Notes under the pieces: model-generated
Databases searched by the model: none
Seen by the model: only the letters and a program-made list of their open reading frames with translations
What the model was told of the DNA's origin: nothing
Shown here: positions 34,643 through 45,603 of the stretch, piece after piece
How positions within the stretch are numbered: the first letter of the stretch is position 1
Layout: each line of letters starts with the position of its first letter
Source: Hexactinellida sp. DTS-2022
Lineage: Eukaryota > Porifera > Hexactinellida
DNA: 64,000 nt
Reading direction: 5' to 3'
NCBI GenBank assembly: GCA_028753945.1
Contig: JAPNXP010000011.1
Coordinates: 1,302,001 to 1,366,000 of the forward strand
Position numbers and translations under genes: made by a program

Positions 34643-35022
34643 CTGAGTAAGAAGTTCTTCAAAATTTCCCTTCATTCTTTCAGAATAATCTATATCCTTA
34701 GAATATCTATCTATTGTAGATCCTATTGCACGAGCCTCTTGGATCCATAACATGAGTTCATTTATTTCTCTCTCTAATGAAAGTTCCTGGTATAAGTCAT
34801 CTAATTTTATTAATTTATCTTGCGAATCAAACAAAACATTGCGATAAAATAATTCAAGCTCTTTTTGTTTCAATATAGGGCTGGGAAGAGAAATATTTGA
34901 ATTATTAGAGGATGATGTATGTTGTAAATAATTTGCGGGAACATATCCGACCTTGTGATCAGTAAGAATTTCTACTTTCCACCAATCATTGTTAGAAGAG
35001 TTGAGTAAAATAGCGACTTGAC
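34643..35022 (-). CDS. Alpha-spectrin, exon 3 of the 4 in the window (SH3 end and following repeat)
   Basis: The exon is 380 bp with acceptor TACTTTAG and donor CAG/GTTTCC. Its first two bases complete the Gly codon begun in the previous exon. It then reads QVAILLNSSNNDWWKVEI and VGYVPANYLQ, the second half of the spectrin SH3 domain with the WW pair and the ALYDY-partner PxNY motif. Compare ILTLLNSTNKDWWKVE and GFVPAAYV in vertebrates. A polar linker (TSSSNNSNISLPSP) follows, then helix sequence with LMLWIQEARAIGS, the conserved helix-A Trp of the next repeat. The frame is open and ends in phase 0, leading into the exon at 2536-2853. In spectrins the SH3 domain is a protein-docking site on the rod. 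Confidence 0.93.
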
Positions 35023-35113
35023 CTAAAGTACAATTATCAAAATACTAGAATTCTAACACAAAGAAAATTATTCAAAATATAACTAACAAAAGTAAACAAA
35101 AAATAGTACGCAT

Positions 35114-35750
35114 TAGGGATGGGACGGATGCGAATTTTTCAACATCCGAAAATTCGGATGCGGATGCGGAGCTTAAACCTATTGGCTTTCATTTTTACAA
35201 TATTGTATTTAGTACTATTATTATACAGTGGACTCTCGTAATATGAAAGAGGGATTAGGCGAAGAAGGTTTAATTCCCACACAAATACATGCAAATGAAT
35301 GCACAGCAGACTATTAGGGAGTATTAACTGTGTAAGTAGTAAGCATATCTGGCCTTTCTAAGAGTCCACCTGTACCCCATTTAGACATTAACTTAAGTAG
35401 ACTATAAGAGAAATGGACTTAGAGAATGGATTATTAGATTAGAACAATATTACATACAAAAAACTGTGCAATTAAACTAGTAAAGTTGAAAAATTATGAA
35501 TATGGTTGAATAACAAAATTATGTTAGACAATTAAGGAAGTGGACTATTAGATAAGTGGAGAAGTGGACTATTAGAGAGAACAGACTGTAATTTGGAGGG
35601 GACGGATGTGAAATTCATAAACTCCGCGGATGCAGATTTTAGGCGGATGCGAGATTTATAAACTCCGCGGATTCGGATGTAAAGGCGAGTTGATAAATCA
35701 TGGGAGCTCCGCTGATACGGATGCGGATGCGGAGCTCTGTCCCATCCCTA
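35114..35750. mobile_element. hAT-type MITE (TAGGGATGGGAC ends) with a nested small MITE
   Basis: The ends TAGGGATGGGAC and its inverse are flanked by GTACGCAT (35106-35113) and GTACCCAT (35751-35758), 7 of 8 identical. The subterminal DNA is made of CGGATGCGGA repeats. Between about 35226 and 35590 lies a different sequence bounded by TACAGTGGACTCTCG and a degraded inverse, perhaps a Tc1/mariner-type MITE inserted at TA. Confidence 0.88.
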
Positions 35751-36035
35751 GTACCCATAGTGGTTTTAGATTACTAAATCAACAAAACCTAATTCAAGAA
35801 GGGCAATCAAATTGTTTAAGATTCTGAAAATTCTTGTATATATATTCAAATACATGTGTGAGGTCACATTATTTTGCTGAAATACTTTGGCCGGGTGCGG
35901 GTAGTGTATATCCAAGATGTTTGATAGAGTCAAGTAACATGGTAAAAACTATTTATTTATGCAAAATCAATTTGTATTATTGGCACCATTGCAATTACAT
36001 CATTATAATCTAATGCGACACACTTATACGTTAGA

Positions 36036-36398
36036 TTAAGCAAATTTTTCGTTGGTTGCCCCTTCCTTGTCATACATTCTACCAATTGATCTTGTGAACT
36101 CGCATATTTTTCTAACATATACGTATAGGTTAGATGACGTATTCTCCCTGATACAAATGTTGAGAGTAAATCGGATAATTAACAACAATGCTCTATATGC
36201 AAAGAATGGCAATTCTAAATATTGAAAGGAAATGTTAAATAATTCGAAGAAATTCATAGGGTATTCCAGATGTTTATAATTGAACAGTATATGATATTTT
36301 GCTTCATCAACAGAAATTACATTTCCAGTGGAAATTAACTTGCGTAGAAACTCTATTACATGAAGGATCTCATTAATTAAACAATAAACATGAAACAA
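36036..36398 (-). other. Unassigned 120-codon open reading frame
   Basis: It is open from an ATG at 36398. The product is hydrophobic and aromatic rich (FNISFQYLELPFFAYRALLL). No domain was recognised, no spectrin exon features are seen, and an overlapping frame (GRIRHLTYTYMLEKYASSQD) looks equally coding-like. It may be a transposon gene remnant or chance. Confidence 0.2.
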
Positions 36399-36459
36399 TT
36401 TTCGCTTATGATATGTTCAAATCTGGTATAAGAAACAATTTATGGTTAGCCTTGCAGGA

Positions 36460-36660
36460 TTACATACAGGGGGGGCGGGGGCCCCGTGATCCCCCCCAAA
36501 AAGATTTTGAAAATATAATGTTATTATTAAGAAAAAACTCTATAATAATAAAAGGTCACTCTAGAGTTTTTGGCTTGTTTAATGGGATTATTTTTTGTAA
36601 CCTGGATCCACGAACTTTCCCGCCCCAGAAAAAAAATATCTATGATCCTGCCTTGCTTTT
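36460..36660. mobile_element. Probable small hAT-like MITE with G-rich start
   Basis: CAGGATTACATACAGGGGGG at the left and CTATGATCCTG at the right are inverted-like ends, with CCTTG on both outer sides. An 8-bp target duplication is not clear. Confidence 0.35.
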
Positions 36661-36732
36661 AGTTACTCGTTTACAAACAATATAAATTTGAAACACTTCA
36701 TCGTCGATGGATATGTAAAATCGTATAATCTA

Positions 36733-36895
36733 TCTATCTATTAAAAGCACCATTGTTGTGTGTGTGTGTCTCCAGAATAAATTGGAAAGACTACGCGTCC
36801 TAGAAGCTGAAAGTTTGTATCCAGGGGTAATTGGTTGGTGTGTGGTTGTGTTCTGCCTCGAAGGGACCTGGAAAGCGAAGAGGGCTAGTCAGTTG
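36733..36895 (+). mobile_element. Very short Helitron-like copy e
   Basis: It starts ATCTATCTATTAAAAGCACC and ends GGTTGGTGTGTGGTTGTGTT...GGGCTAG, joining the 5' and 3' termini of the Helitron-like family with most of the body missing. Confidence 0.55.
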
Positions 36896-36925
36896 TTGTG
36901 TATAACACCTGAGATTTTCAGGTAT

Positions 36926-37189
36926 TACCGTATTTGCCTGAATAAGCGCCCCGGCGCTTATTGTTTTCGTGGTTTCAAAATTAACTTGAAATTTTTGTGA
37001 AAAATCCAGAATATAATATTTATGTCGGTTCTAATGGTTTCCACCAATAGTATACCTACCGAAGTTGTCAAAATAAATGGAAATACATTACAGTGATCAA
37101 CTAATGTGCATAAATTTTATCATACCAATGTCATTTTTATTGACCCGGCGCTTATTCAAGCCCCCGGCGCTTATTCGGGGTAATACGGT
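36926..37189. mobile_element. MITE with ACCGTATT...AATAAGCGCC ends
   Basis: The left ACCGTATTTGCCTGAATAAG and the inverse of the right ACCGTATTACCCCGAATAAG pair well. Further GGCGCTTATT motifs lie within both ends. The target duplication is unclear. Confidence 0.7.
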
Positions 37190-37239
37190 ATACACAATAA
37201 CTGTAAAACCAAATTTTACCGCAGAAACAAAAAAATGAT

Positions 37240-38640
37240 AAAAAGCCGACTTCCAGATTCCGCTATGATGACTGGAGTTCTTCTGGAACTGGAAGAATTT
37301 CAGTCCTACAGTCCAGTAATCGGTGTTGTTGTAGGACAACCAAGCTACCAGCATTTCTTTCACATCACTTGACCTGTGGATGTCTGGACTTCTCATAAAC
37401 AATGACAAGATCAAGTCTTAGCTGTTCCAACTCAGTAATGACCTGTGCAATGAATTTTGAACCAATTGCTATCAGGGCACTTAATACAGAAAATATCAAT
37501 CAACTGGTATGCCACTTCTAAGGCTCGTTTCGAAGCACACAGATTCAATAAGATGATCCCTATAGTTCATAATCCACTTATATTGTCTTTGGCATATCGA
37601 CAGTATATCAACCATATTAACCATATCAACACGAGGACGGGAACTCAAGTCCTTTAACAGGATTGGTTTACCAACTACATCTTTGGTAGTCGTCTTCTTT
37701 CGCTTCTTCCAGGCAATTGATTTTCGGTACCCTTTCAAAAACTGGGGAGAGGGGGGGGGGGGGGGCAAACTATTAATCTGAAACATTGCATAATAGTATA
37801 TAAGGTATCACTAAAGACTAGGAATGCATAATACATCTCAAGTATAGTTTAAAGTAAAATATATTAACCTAAAGGTGTGTCAAGCTCTTCTGAGTTCCAA
37901 ATCTTGTGGAGCAGCCCACCCGAGAACCCCAAACTTGGCTCCTATGTCTTGGGTGATGTTGGCATACTTCTTCTTAGTCTTTTTATAAACTTTGTCTCAA
38001 CGAGCATGACCTGTAGCAATGTGGGCACGCTTGATGACTTCAAAAGTTTCTTCAATTGAGGCGAAATAGGAGATATCTTCACTAACTTAACGTTTAAGGA
38101 TGAGTTTTTAAACATAACCTAAGTTGATTAATACGCGTATTGCGTACAATAAGTATTATACGTAATACGCTACCCATCGGTACGTATTATTATAATACGT
38201 TAAATCTATGATCAACCAGGGATGTTTTTCGAAGTAAATTTTTAATAGCATATTTTAAAATCATATTGTAAATAGAAGATGCTAGCAAATATCAAATTTG
38301 CACTATAGATACTAAACTATGAGTCGATTAACAATAAAAGAATAACGAATAAACCGAAAGTTGTTCAAAGAAAATTCCATAGCGCGATATTATAAGTAAG
38401 GAATACCTATAATACGTATTACATTATACATATTATAGTTAATACGTATCCAAAAAGACGTATTCAACAACAAAGAACATAACCACACTCAAGGATTTGA
38501 TACTTGTACAACGGATAAAAATGATGAGACGACTTTTTGGCAGTACTGTAGCTTCAAGGAGCTGGCTGATGACGTTTTTGGTATTCTTCCTTAGGCTTCA
38601 AAACACGATTTTTGTCATCATAACTCTTAGAGTTGATCTG
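37240..38640 (-). pseudogene. KRBA2/SCAND3-like integrase remnant
   Basis: On the minus strand VLKPKEEYQKRHQPAP is near 38600. KRAHIATGH (about 38025) and KKKYANITQDI match the zinc-binding part of KRBA2-like integrases. SSDVKEMLVAWLSYNNTDYW then VGLKFFQFQKNSSHHSGI (about 37370-37260) matches the core's C-terminal part (FVQFQKNxxxHSxI). It is a broken fossil of a Gypsy- or Ginger-related element. Its ends were not found. 38113-38470, which separates its parts, is an A/T-rich insert with AATACGCGTATT palindromes. Confidence 0.6.
37742..37766. repeat. Poly-G tract
   Basis: GGGGAGAGG followed by an unbroken run of about 15 G. Confidence 0.9.
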
Positions 38641-38956
38641 ATAAAGAGATATAATTTAACAAATCCTTGAATGCCTAAAGGTGGGAAGCCAACTACTGTA
38701 TCTTTGTGTCCATCATTGTAATTATAAATTTATACTTTCTCACTAATCTATACAATGCTGTTCAATTTCAGGCAATATTTCTATAAGTGGGAACTTGGAA
38801 GCCAAGTTTCTTTGTAGTCCATTCATTGTAGTCACAAATGCACAATTTATCACCATTATTTACCATGCTGTCCCATTTCAGGTAATAAGTCTAAAGGCAG
38901 AGGCTTTCAGGTACATATTACGTGTGATGCCAGACTGAATCAGTTATTATACATAA

Positions 38957-39472
38957 CTAGCGCGGAACGCTTGCTAGGTCGCATCGCGGCAGAACACAAC
39001 CACACACCAACCGCTTCGCGGTTGATGCGTGGTTTATACACTTCTAACATTGATTATGAAGCGTAAATAGGCCTAAAATAGTAGAATTTAACAATGTGAA
39101 ATTTATTGATAACGTCATCATGCGATAATGAGTAAACATAGTGGCAATCTGGAGTGAACAACGTGTCCGCATCATTAATGTACATGTTTTATTAAATCTT
39201 CAGCTTTTTCTCTATTAAAATGCGCGAATTATGTGCGATTAAGTAAATTTTCAAGGTTCTCGAAATGTGACAATGACGTCATAACTTGAGAAATTTTGAG
39301 TGGAAACTTCAACTTGTTAGCGGGTGACAAAAGTTACCCCTATATGCCAAAAATCACATTTAGAAACTGTCTACTTTCTTCAATCAACTCGTAACAAACA
39401 AACAAATATGTATATACACACACACACACACAAACACATACCCAGCCTTGTGTTTTAATAGTACTATAGTAC
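38957..39472 (-). mobile_element. Helitron-like nonautonomous copy c, both ends
   Basis: On the minus strand the 5' part reads TACTATTAAAACACAAGGCT, then a GT-repeat, then the family body with ACGTCATTGTCACATTTCG. The 3' part has the ACCAACCGCTTCGCGGTT hairpin (on the plus strand), a second stem and CTAG at 38957-38960. It is the most complete copy next to that at 44747-45235. Confidence 0.78.
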
Positions 39473-39610
39473 TTGAAAATTGATGGTATGATACATGATA
39501 ACTAATTATAAGTTATAACTGCAACAGACGTACCATAAACGTGATTTTGTCGCTTCCTATATTAGATTTTGAACAAAACTTTTATCTTCATTCATGTTTA
39601 ACCGGTTTTC

Positions 39611-39660
39611 AGGGTTCTATCTACTGGGGGGGAAGCATTTAACATCCTAGATAGAACCCT
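39611..39660. mobile_element. 50-bp micro-MITE with target duplication
   Basis: AGGGTTCTATCTA (39611-39623) and its exact inverse (39648-39660) surround 24 bp with a run of seven G. The direct repeat GGTTTTC abuts both sides (39604-39610 and 39661-39667). Confidence 0.8.
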
Positions 39661-39667
39661 GGTTTTC

Positions 39668-40659
39668 GATATCTTTAGGAGTTTCTACACAATCTAAACT
39701 ATATTCTTGTAACCTTCTGTTAGCCAGAAACAAAATAATTGCTTACAGTCGAGAGGAAACTAGGAAAGACTACAACTAAGAAAGAGAGTTGGAGATGCGT
39801 CTCCATTATAATATCTCAGAAAAGGGAACTATTCCAATTGATAATCTACGTGTCATTTTGTCGAGGCTGTGGTAACAAGCAGCGTTGTTACTACAAATTT
39901 GAGAATTATCAATAAATTTCCATTTACTACCTCTAGTAAATTTCGCCTTCAATCGGTACCGAAAAGTGTGAATGGATGTACAATACTTTACATCCCAAAC
40001 GACAATTGGGGCACAACATTATTTCCCAATAAAAACGGAATTATTCAAAATAAGATAACAAGTAGCCTAAAAAATATCCAATAACAAATAAGGAACTCAT
40101 ACTATGATAATACATCATGTAGTAACTATAAATATAAGAAATGAATATGTAGTGCAAAGCATTTAATGTCTAAATATTACCAACTAGTATGCAAATATAA
40201 TAAATTTCCTTAAATACTTTGTTAAAAGTCTATAAAATTATTAGCAAAATAGTTAAACGACCCAGTAAAGAAGTTATATTAACTTAACAACTGAATAATG
40301 CAAATAAAGGCCTTCTAAGATTACTTAACAGTATTAGTAGGCCCCTCAAGCACAAATCAAGAGTAAAGTATATCTACATATCTATGTAAAGATAAGTAAC
40401 TAATAATAATGCGTTATACAAGTGAGAGATTCTATTGAATTATATTTATTATAAATAAGATGGAAATAGTTATTTAATAATTTACAGATTTACGGTTATT
40501 GGCACCGCTGAGAACAATTACAATAGTTTTCAAACGATTTGAAGCGATCAATATTATGTATAATAAAGATAAAGGGCCAAAGGATAATAAATAAAATGGA
40601 TATTTTAAAATAAATTAAATTAAATTAGTCAAATTTACATGTTAGCATTAATACATTAC
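39668..40659. other. Spectrin intron sequence, nothing recognised
   Basis: A/T-rich with no element ends or coding stretch that I can support. Confidence 0.5.
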
Positions 40660-40897
40660 CTTTTTGCATGGAAAGTTCCTGGGATCTTCTAGCTGTATAA
40701 TTATATTTACAGAGTAAATATTCTTGGTGTTTACTTTCTTCTAGAGATAGATTTGGTGATAATTCGTTGGAAATTTCAATGGGAAAAATTATTCCATCAG
40801 CAGATTTTCTCAAATCAGAGATAGATATAGAAAAGTGTTTGATGTCTGAAATAAGAGCTTCTTGTTTGGTGATTAATAAGGCAACAGACTCTTCATC
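40660..40897 (-). CDS. Alpha-spectrin, exon 2 of the 4 in the window (repeat end and SH3 start)
   Basis: The exon is 238 bp (79 codons plus one base) with acceptor CCCTTTAG and donor AAG/GTAATG. It starts DEESVALLITKQEAL, continuing the repeat of the exon at 61288-62364 (ETLIKNQSMGK then DEESVALL, compare GKDLxxVxxLLKKHE). After a loop it reads CKYNYTARRSQELSMQKG, the start of the SH3 domain (ALYDYQEKSPREVTMKKG in vertebrates). The last base is the G of a Gly codon finished in the exon at 34643-35022, so the SH3 domain is split by a 5.6-kb intron just after the MQK strand. The Asp of the ALYDY motif is replaced by Asn here. Confidence 0.92.
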
Positions 40898-41804
40898 CTA
40901 AAGGGTTAGTAAATTGATAGTGAAATAAAATTGTCAGCCACCAATCAGAATTGAAAATATTTATACAAAAAATGTAATTAGAATTCAAGAAAAACAGCAA
41001 GTATTTAAATCTAAAAGAGCCCTTCGGTCAAAGGAGCTTTGCGAAAGATAAAAAATAAATGCCTTAATATCAATTGTCCTTACTGATTGAGACTCAGATA
41101 TCCACTCTGACCCCCATGATCGACGTTTTTATGCCTGGTAGGAGATATGATGTCGAATAACCTGCAAGGTTTATCTATATCAGCATGTGAGGATTGATGT
41201 GGAATATATAATTATGACTCCCTTTAAATTTACGAATTGTGATTTGATTGTCATTCTTGGTCAGGAAGTGTCGTTCTGGTGAACATGCACTGATAATATA
41301 AAAGATTTAATTGCTATAAGGTCCCAAATGTCCAACGGTTCTGTACAATCAATTTGGACAAGTAGAATGTTATTTATTGCTTAATTAATAACAATTTTAC
41401 CTAATTTTAGCATTGTAATTACCCAATAAGACCAGGTTTGCTCTGGTTTAAATATTACAACAAAATTAATACATAATTAAAATACAAAATACTGTACCCC
41501 CTCACTAAACTGAACAGACATTTCCGTTGAGAATACATTCTGTTCCCATTAGTGAAATAACCAAGGTTTTGCGTGGGCATGGGTGCTCCGATGAGAATTC
41601 CCACAGGATTCCCATGGGTGGGATGGGAAACTTTGTCCCTATGGGAATTTCCACATGTGGGAATACTAAATTTAAAATAAATTTACTTCCTCTTCCCGAG
41701 GATTGGATAAAGTGGAATTCTAACTCGAATTATGCACTTTTCTTAAGCCAACATACTTCAATGAACAATTGGAACTAAATTCTTCGAGTAGACTGAATTA
41801 GACC
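40898..41804. other. Spectrin intron sequence, nothing firm
   Basis: 41527-41690 contains several CCCATGGG/GGGAATTCC-like motifs (ATTCCCATGGGTGGGATGGG; GGGAATTTCCACATGTGGGA), suggesting the core of an unrecognised MITE. No gene. Confidence 0.4.
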
Positions 41805-42597
41805 GAAGATCTGGGCAGAAAATCTGAATTTCTAGGACTGGAATAAGACTGAATGGAATAAGACCGAAATAAAATCAGTACTGGAATAAGACCGAATGGA
41901 ATAAGACCGAAATAAAATCAGTACTGGAATAAGACCGAATGGAATAAGACCGAAAGAAAATCAGTACTGGAATAAGACCGAATGGAATAAGACCGAAAGA
42001 AAGTCAGTACTGGAATAAGAGCGAATGGAATAAGACCGAAAGGAAATCAGTACTGGAATAAGACCGAATGGAATAAGACCGAAATAAACTAAGTACTGGA
42101 AAAAGACCGATGGAATAAGAACGAAAGAAAATCAGTACTGGAATAAGACCGAATAATATAAGGGCTGCTCTATGCATATAAATATGTGTTTGTTAGAATA
42201 AAAGAGAAACCTCGGCTTTCTAAGCGCGAATTATGGTTCATTGAGGAAACATCCGACTATCTAAATGTGTGTAATGATTTATGGAGAAAACACTCGCCTA
42301 TCTAAGTGTCTGTATTAATCATGTAGAAAACACTCGCCACTCTCATTGTCTTTTATGGAGAATGGTTAAAACGCTCGCCTTTCTAAGTGTCTAATATTGA
42401 TCAGGGTGAAAAGCAGCCCTTTATTTTTCGGCTTATTCCATTCGGTCTTATTCCAGTACTGAGTTTATTTCGGTCTTATTCCATTCGGTCTTATTCAAGT
42501 GCTGATTTCCTTTCGGTCTTATTCCATTCAGGCTTATTCCAGTCCGTGTTTTTTTTCGGCCTTATTCCATTCGGTCTTATTCAGGTTTCCCGATTTT
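41805..42597. mobile_element. Foldback element with minisatellite arms
   Basis: The left arm (41830-42160) is about eight tandem units of roughly 43 bp built from TGGAATAAGACCGAA and AAATCAGTACTGGAATAAG. The right arm (42425-42597) is the inverse of the same unit, three to four copies. The centre has near-palindromic edges (ATAAGGGCTGC near 42159; GCAGCCCTTTAT near 42412) and a second imprecise repeat of GAAAACACTCGCC-TATCTAAGTG (about 42215-42395). Foldback elements of this build are known in insects and other animals. Confidence 0.78.
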
Positions 42598-42599
42598 TT

Positions 42600-43640
42600 A
42601 ATGACAATTGATTCTTCACTCTACGTTAAGGCTAAACGTGGTAGCATTGCTGTTTCTCTTAGCGTCATTACCATCAGCGACAAGAGACAAATCGAACTCC
42701 TCCTCAAAGTTTTCAAATAACAACACAGGAAGACCCGATTACAAATAAGTTGGATACTTATGTCCATGAAGCAGCAGCTCAAATAAAATTAGCTATAGCT
42801 GAATGTAATTATTCAGACCAAGATTCAGATAGTATAGTGGAAATACTCCATACAATCTTAACATGATTCAACAGAGACTGCAATTTATCCTCTGTCAAGC
42901 AAAAAATTCCCTCCGTTTCAAGAATCATCGGCGGTAACAAAATCATGACACAAGTTATTGCTTTAAGTACACCTCATCCCTCCAGCTTCTTATAGTTATC
43001 TTCAATCGCTCGAGTGCCTTTGTTGATCGAATCAAAGGAATATATCAAAATTGTGTTCTAATAATGGCTTAGAGAGTGTATTTTCAAGTTATCTCGAAAA
43101 TGTTACTTCTAATTTCACATCTCTTCAATTTTACAGTCCCTTGTGTTCATCGCAGGCTATGCTGTTCATTCCTATATGAAATCGACTTCAAAATGTCAAG
43201 TATGTTTAGAATTTTCTTACAGATGATAAAATATGCTTTTTGATAACACGAAATTTCAATTAATCAATGTAATAAATAGACCGCGGATTCCTCAAATGTC
43301 GATCTAATATAGTTGTGGATTCCATTGTTATGGTTTGGAGATGCTTTTCAATAATAGAACAGAATGAATCTCTTTTGAAACTGTTTTCAACAGGTCCTTC
43401 ACGAGAAATACTAGTCCAACTATCCATCACACTAATTTAACTAGACAGTAATGAAGAATGGAGAATAGGTTGTCAAAATTGCAGTACATTTGGTTGGGAT
43501 ATTCTAACTAAACTGATAACAGTCACCAGCAACTGTATTATGCTAACAAAGTGAAAAAAGTAAATTCAGTATTGTTGTCAAGAAGCGAAAATTGTAGGAA
43601 ATTAAGGAAGTTCAAATTGAGGTAAAATAGTATATAATAA
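42600..43640 (+). pseudogene. P-type transposase remnant, third P family or P-2 relative
   Basis: SLYVKAKRGSIAVSLSVITI (about 42615) corresponds to LYLEINAYLSTSAYFNGQSI-type sequence of P-1. VFIAGYAVHSYMKSTSKCQ (about 43146) matches FIAGYTVHQYLKQTKPCHVC. Later parts (43280-43560) match the C-terminal WRCFSIIEQNESLL/STGPSREIL stretch. The frames are interrupted many times. No terminal repeats were found. Confidence 0.7.
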
Positions 43641-44746
43641 TTATCTGTTTCAAATAGTCCTTTCCTAGTTGATTGTGTTACGTACAGAACATGCAACTGT
43701 ACATACGTATATCTATTCTAATAGTTTTAAGCTTCATAAAGAAGCTACAGTATAATGATATACCAATCAAATAAGTATTTTAATTGAATTTGTGCTTTTT
43801 AAATCCGGCATTGCCACATATCCATAGTCCAAATTTCACATCCTGTGCCATGGCTGTACATTACGTAGGTCACGATCTAACCAATAAAAATATGATCTAA
43901 TATTGTATACTAAAATGTTGGTCAAATATGGATGTTATAATTGATTGATAAATAGTAGCACTAAACAAATACATATGTCAAATAATTCAGAATAATAAAT
44001 TAGATAGCAGTTGTTAATTCAAATGTTTTTTTCGGTTGCACAAGAGATAAGGGAACACATTAGGAATTTGGGTGGAAATAGGATACATATTTTGTTCGGG
44101 TGAAATAGCTCAATATTCAATGAATGGATACAAATATTGTCAATTACCAAAGTGTGGCAAATAGGCGATTATGGGGTAATAGGTACGCATAAAACTTTAA
44201 TTAAACATGGGGATATTAACTTCGTAGACTCCCAAAAATAGGGTTAGTTTTTCTGTTTTTCTGACTCCTCGAAAAATAGTGGAAATGACATAATTATTTT
44301 TAATAAGAAAACACTTTTAATATGGGTAATTAATAATTTAATACTGACCAATTTATATATTTTGCTAATAAATAAAATACATAAAATATAATATTGCACT
44401 GACTGTATTAAGCTAGGTTAGTATTATAGATGGAAATTAAAATAAATAATAACAAATCTAAGATGCGATCAAAAATTAGTCATAACAAACACAGTGTAAC
44501 CTGGATTATCTGAACTGGAAAAATAGGGATGAGGATTTGAAAAAGATTTATTGTTAAATAAATAAACATTCATCGATTAAAAATATTTTTGAAATTAGAA
44601 AAAATTGAAATGTATCTCATTCATAAAACATCTTCATATTACAAATTCTATTCACTGTGCATATAGCAACTTAATAAAGTATATATAATCTTCATTTTGT
44701 TCAATGAAATCAATGATTCATATTACTAAGAAATGAAAATATGTAA
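43641..44746. other. Spectrin intron sequence, 1.1 kb, nothing recognised
   Basis: A/T-rich. No coding or terminal-repeat signal. Confidence 0.5.
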
Positions 44747-45235
44747 TCTATACTATTAAAACACAAGGCTGGGTGTATATGTGTGTGTATATATTTGTTT
44801 GTATGTTCCGAGTTGATTGAAGCAAGTGGACGGTTTCCAAATGAGATTTTGGCATATAGGGGTAACTTTTGGCACCCGCCAACAAGTTGAGGTTTCCACT
44901 CAAAATTTCTCACACCTCGACAAGTTATGACCTCATTGTCACATTTCGAGAACCTCGAAAATTCACTTAATCGCACATAATTCGCGACCTCTGAGAGATA
45001 AAAATCTGAAAATTTAATAGAACATGGACATTAAAGATGCCGACACGTTGGTCACACCAGATTTCCACTAAGCTTACTCATTATCGCATGATGACGTAAT
45101 CACAAAAATTTCACATTGTTAAATTTGACATTTTAGGCCGATTTACGCTTTATAATCAATGTTGGAAGTATATAAACCACACACCAAGCGCGAAGCGGTT
45201 GGTGTGTAGTTGTGTTCTGCTGCGAAGCGACCTAA
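44747..45235 (+). mobile_element. Helitron-like nonautonomous copy d
   Basis: The 5' end TCTATACTATTAAAACAC follows an A, as expected for Helitron insertion between A and T. The body includes TGACCTCATTGTCACATTTC. The 3' hairpin is AAGCGCGAAGCGGTTGG, and the end is GCGACCTAA. It is the best 5' end of the family in this window. Confidence 0.8.
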
Positions 45236-45590
45236 GTTGTTAATAGATTTTGAGTGCAAGTTTGATTAACTTTTGTTGCATCTTAGATGACTCAATATAA
45301 GGATTAACCATTGACCTTAAAACCCAACCAGGGATAAGTTCGAAGGCCATTTTATCATCAAACCACAAGAAAGTTATGTAATCTATATTTGATATTTACA
45401 GATTAGTATTAATAACACTAGTAGCTTGAAATACTTACTCCTATAATTGTATATATTGGTTTTCGTTCACATAGTAGAAGTGAAATTGTAACACATTCAT
45501 TAGTTTTTATTGAATTAATATAGTGTTACTAAATTATAACTTATCTTCAATAATATGTACTTAGCATACTAAATTGAAGCTCTGCCTAGT
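45236..45590. other. Spacer before P-2
   Basis: Nothing recognised. It may contain the left end of P-2, but no matching right end was found. Confidence 0.4.
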
Positions 45591-45603
45591 TGGATAAGGA
45601 CTA

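Noticed and set aside
36036-36398. 120-codon minus frame as a host gene or spectrin exon
   Set aside because: No spectrin Trp spacing, a different composition and a competing frame. Kept only as a low-confidence entry.
42387-42720. Two overlapping frames with FRSYSIRSYSS-type repeats
   Set aside because: Translation of the inverted minisatellite arm. Only the last part (after 42600) is P-type transposase.
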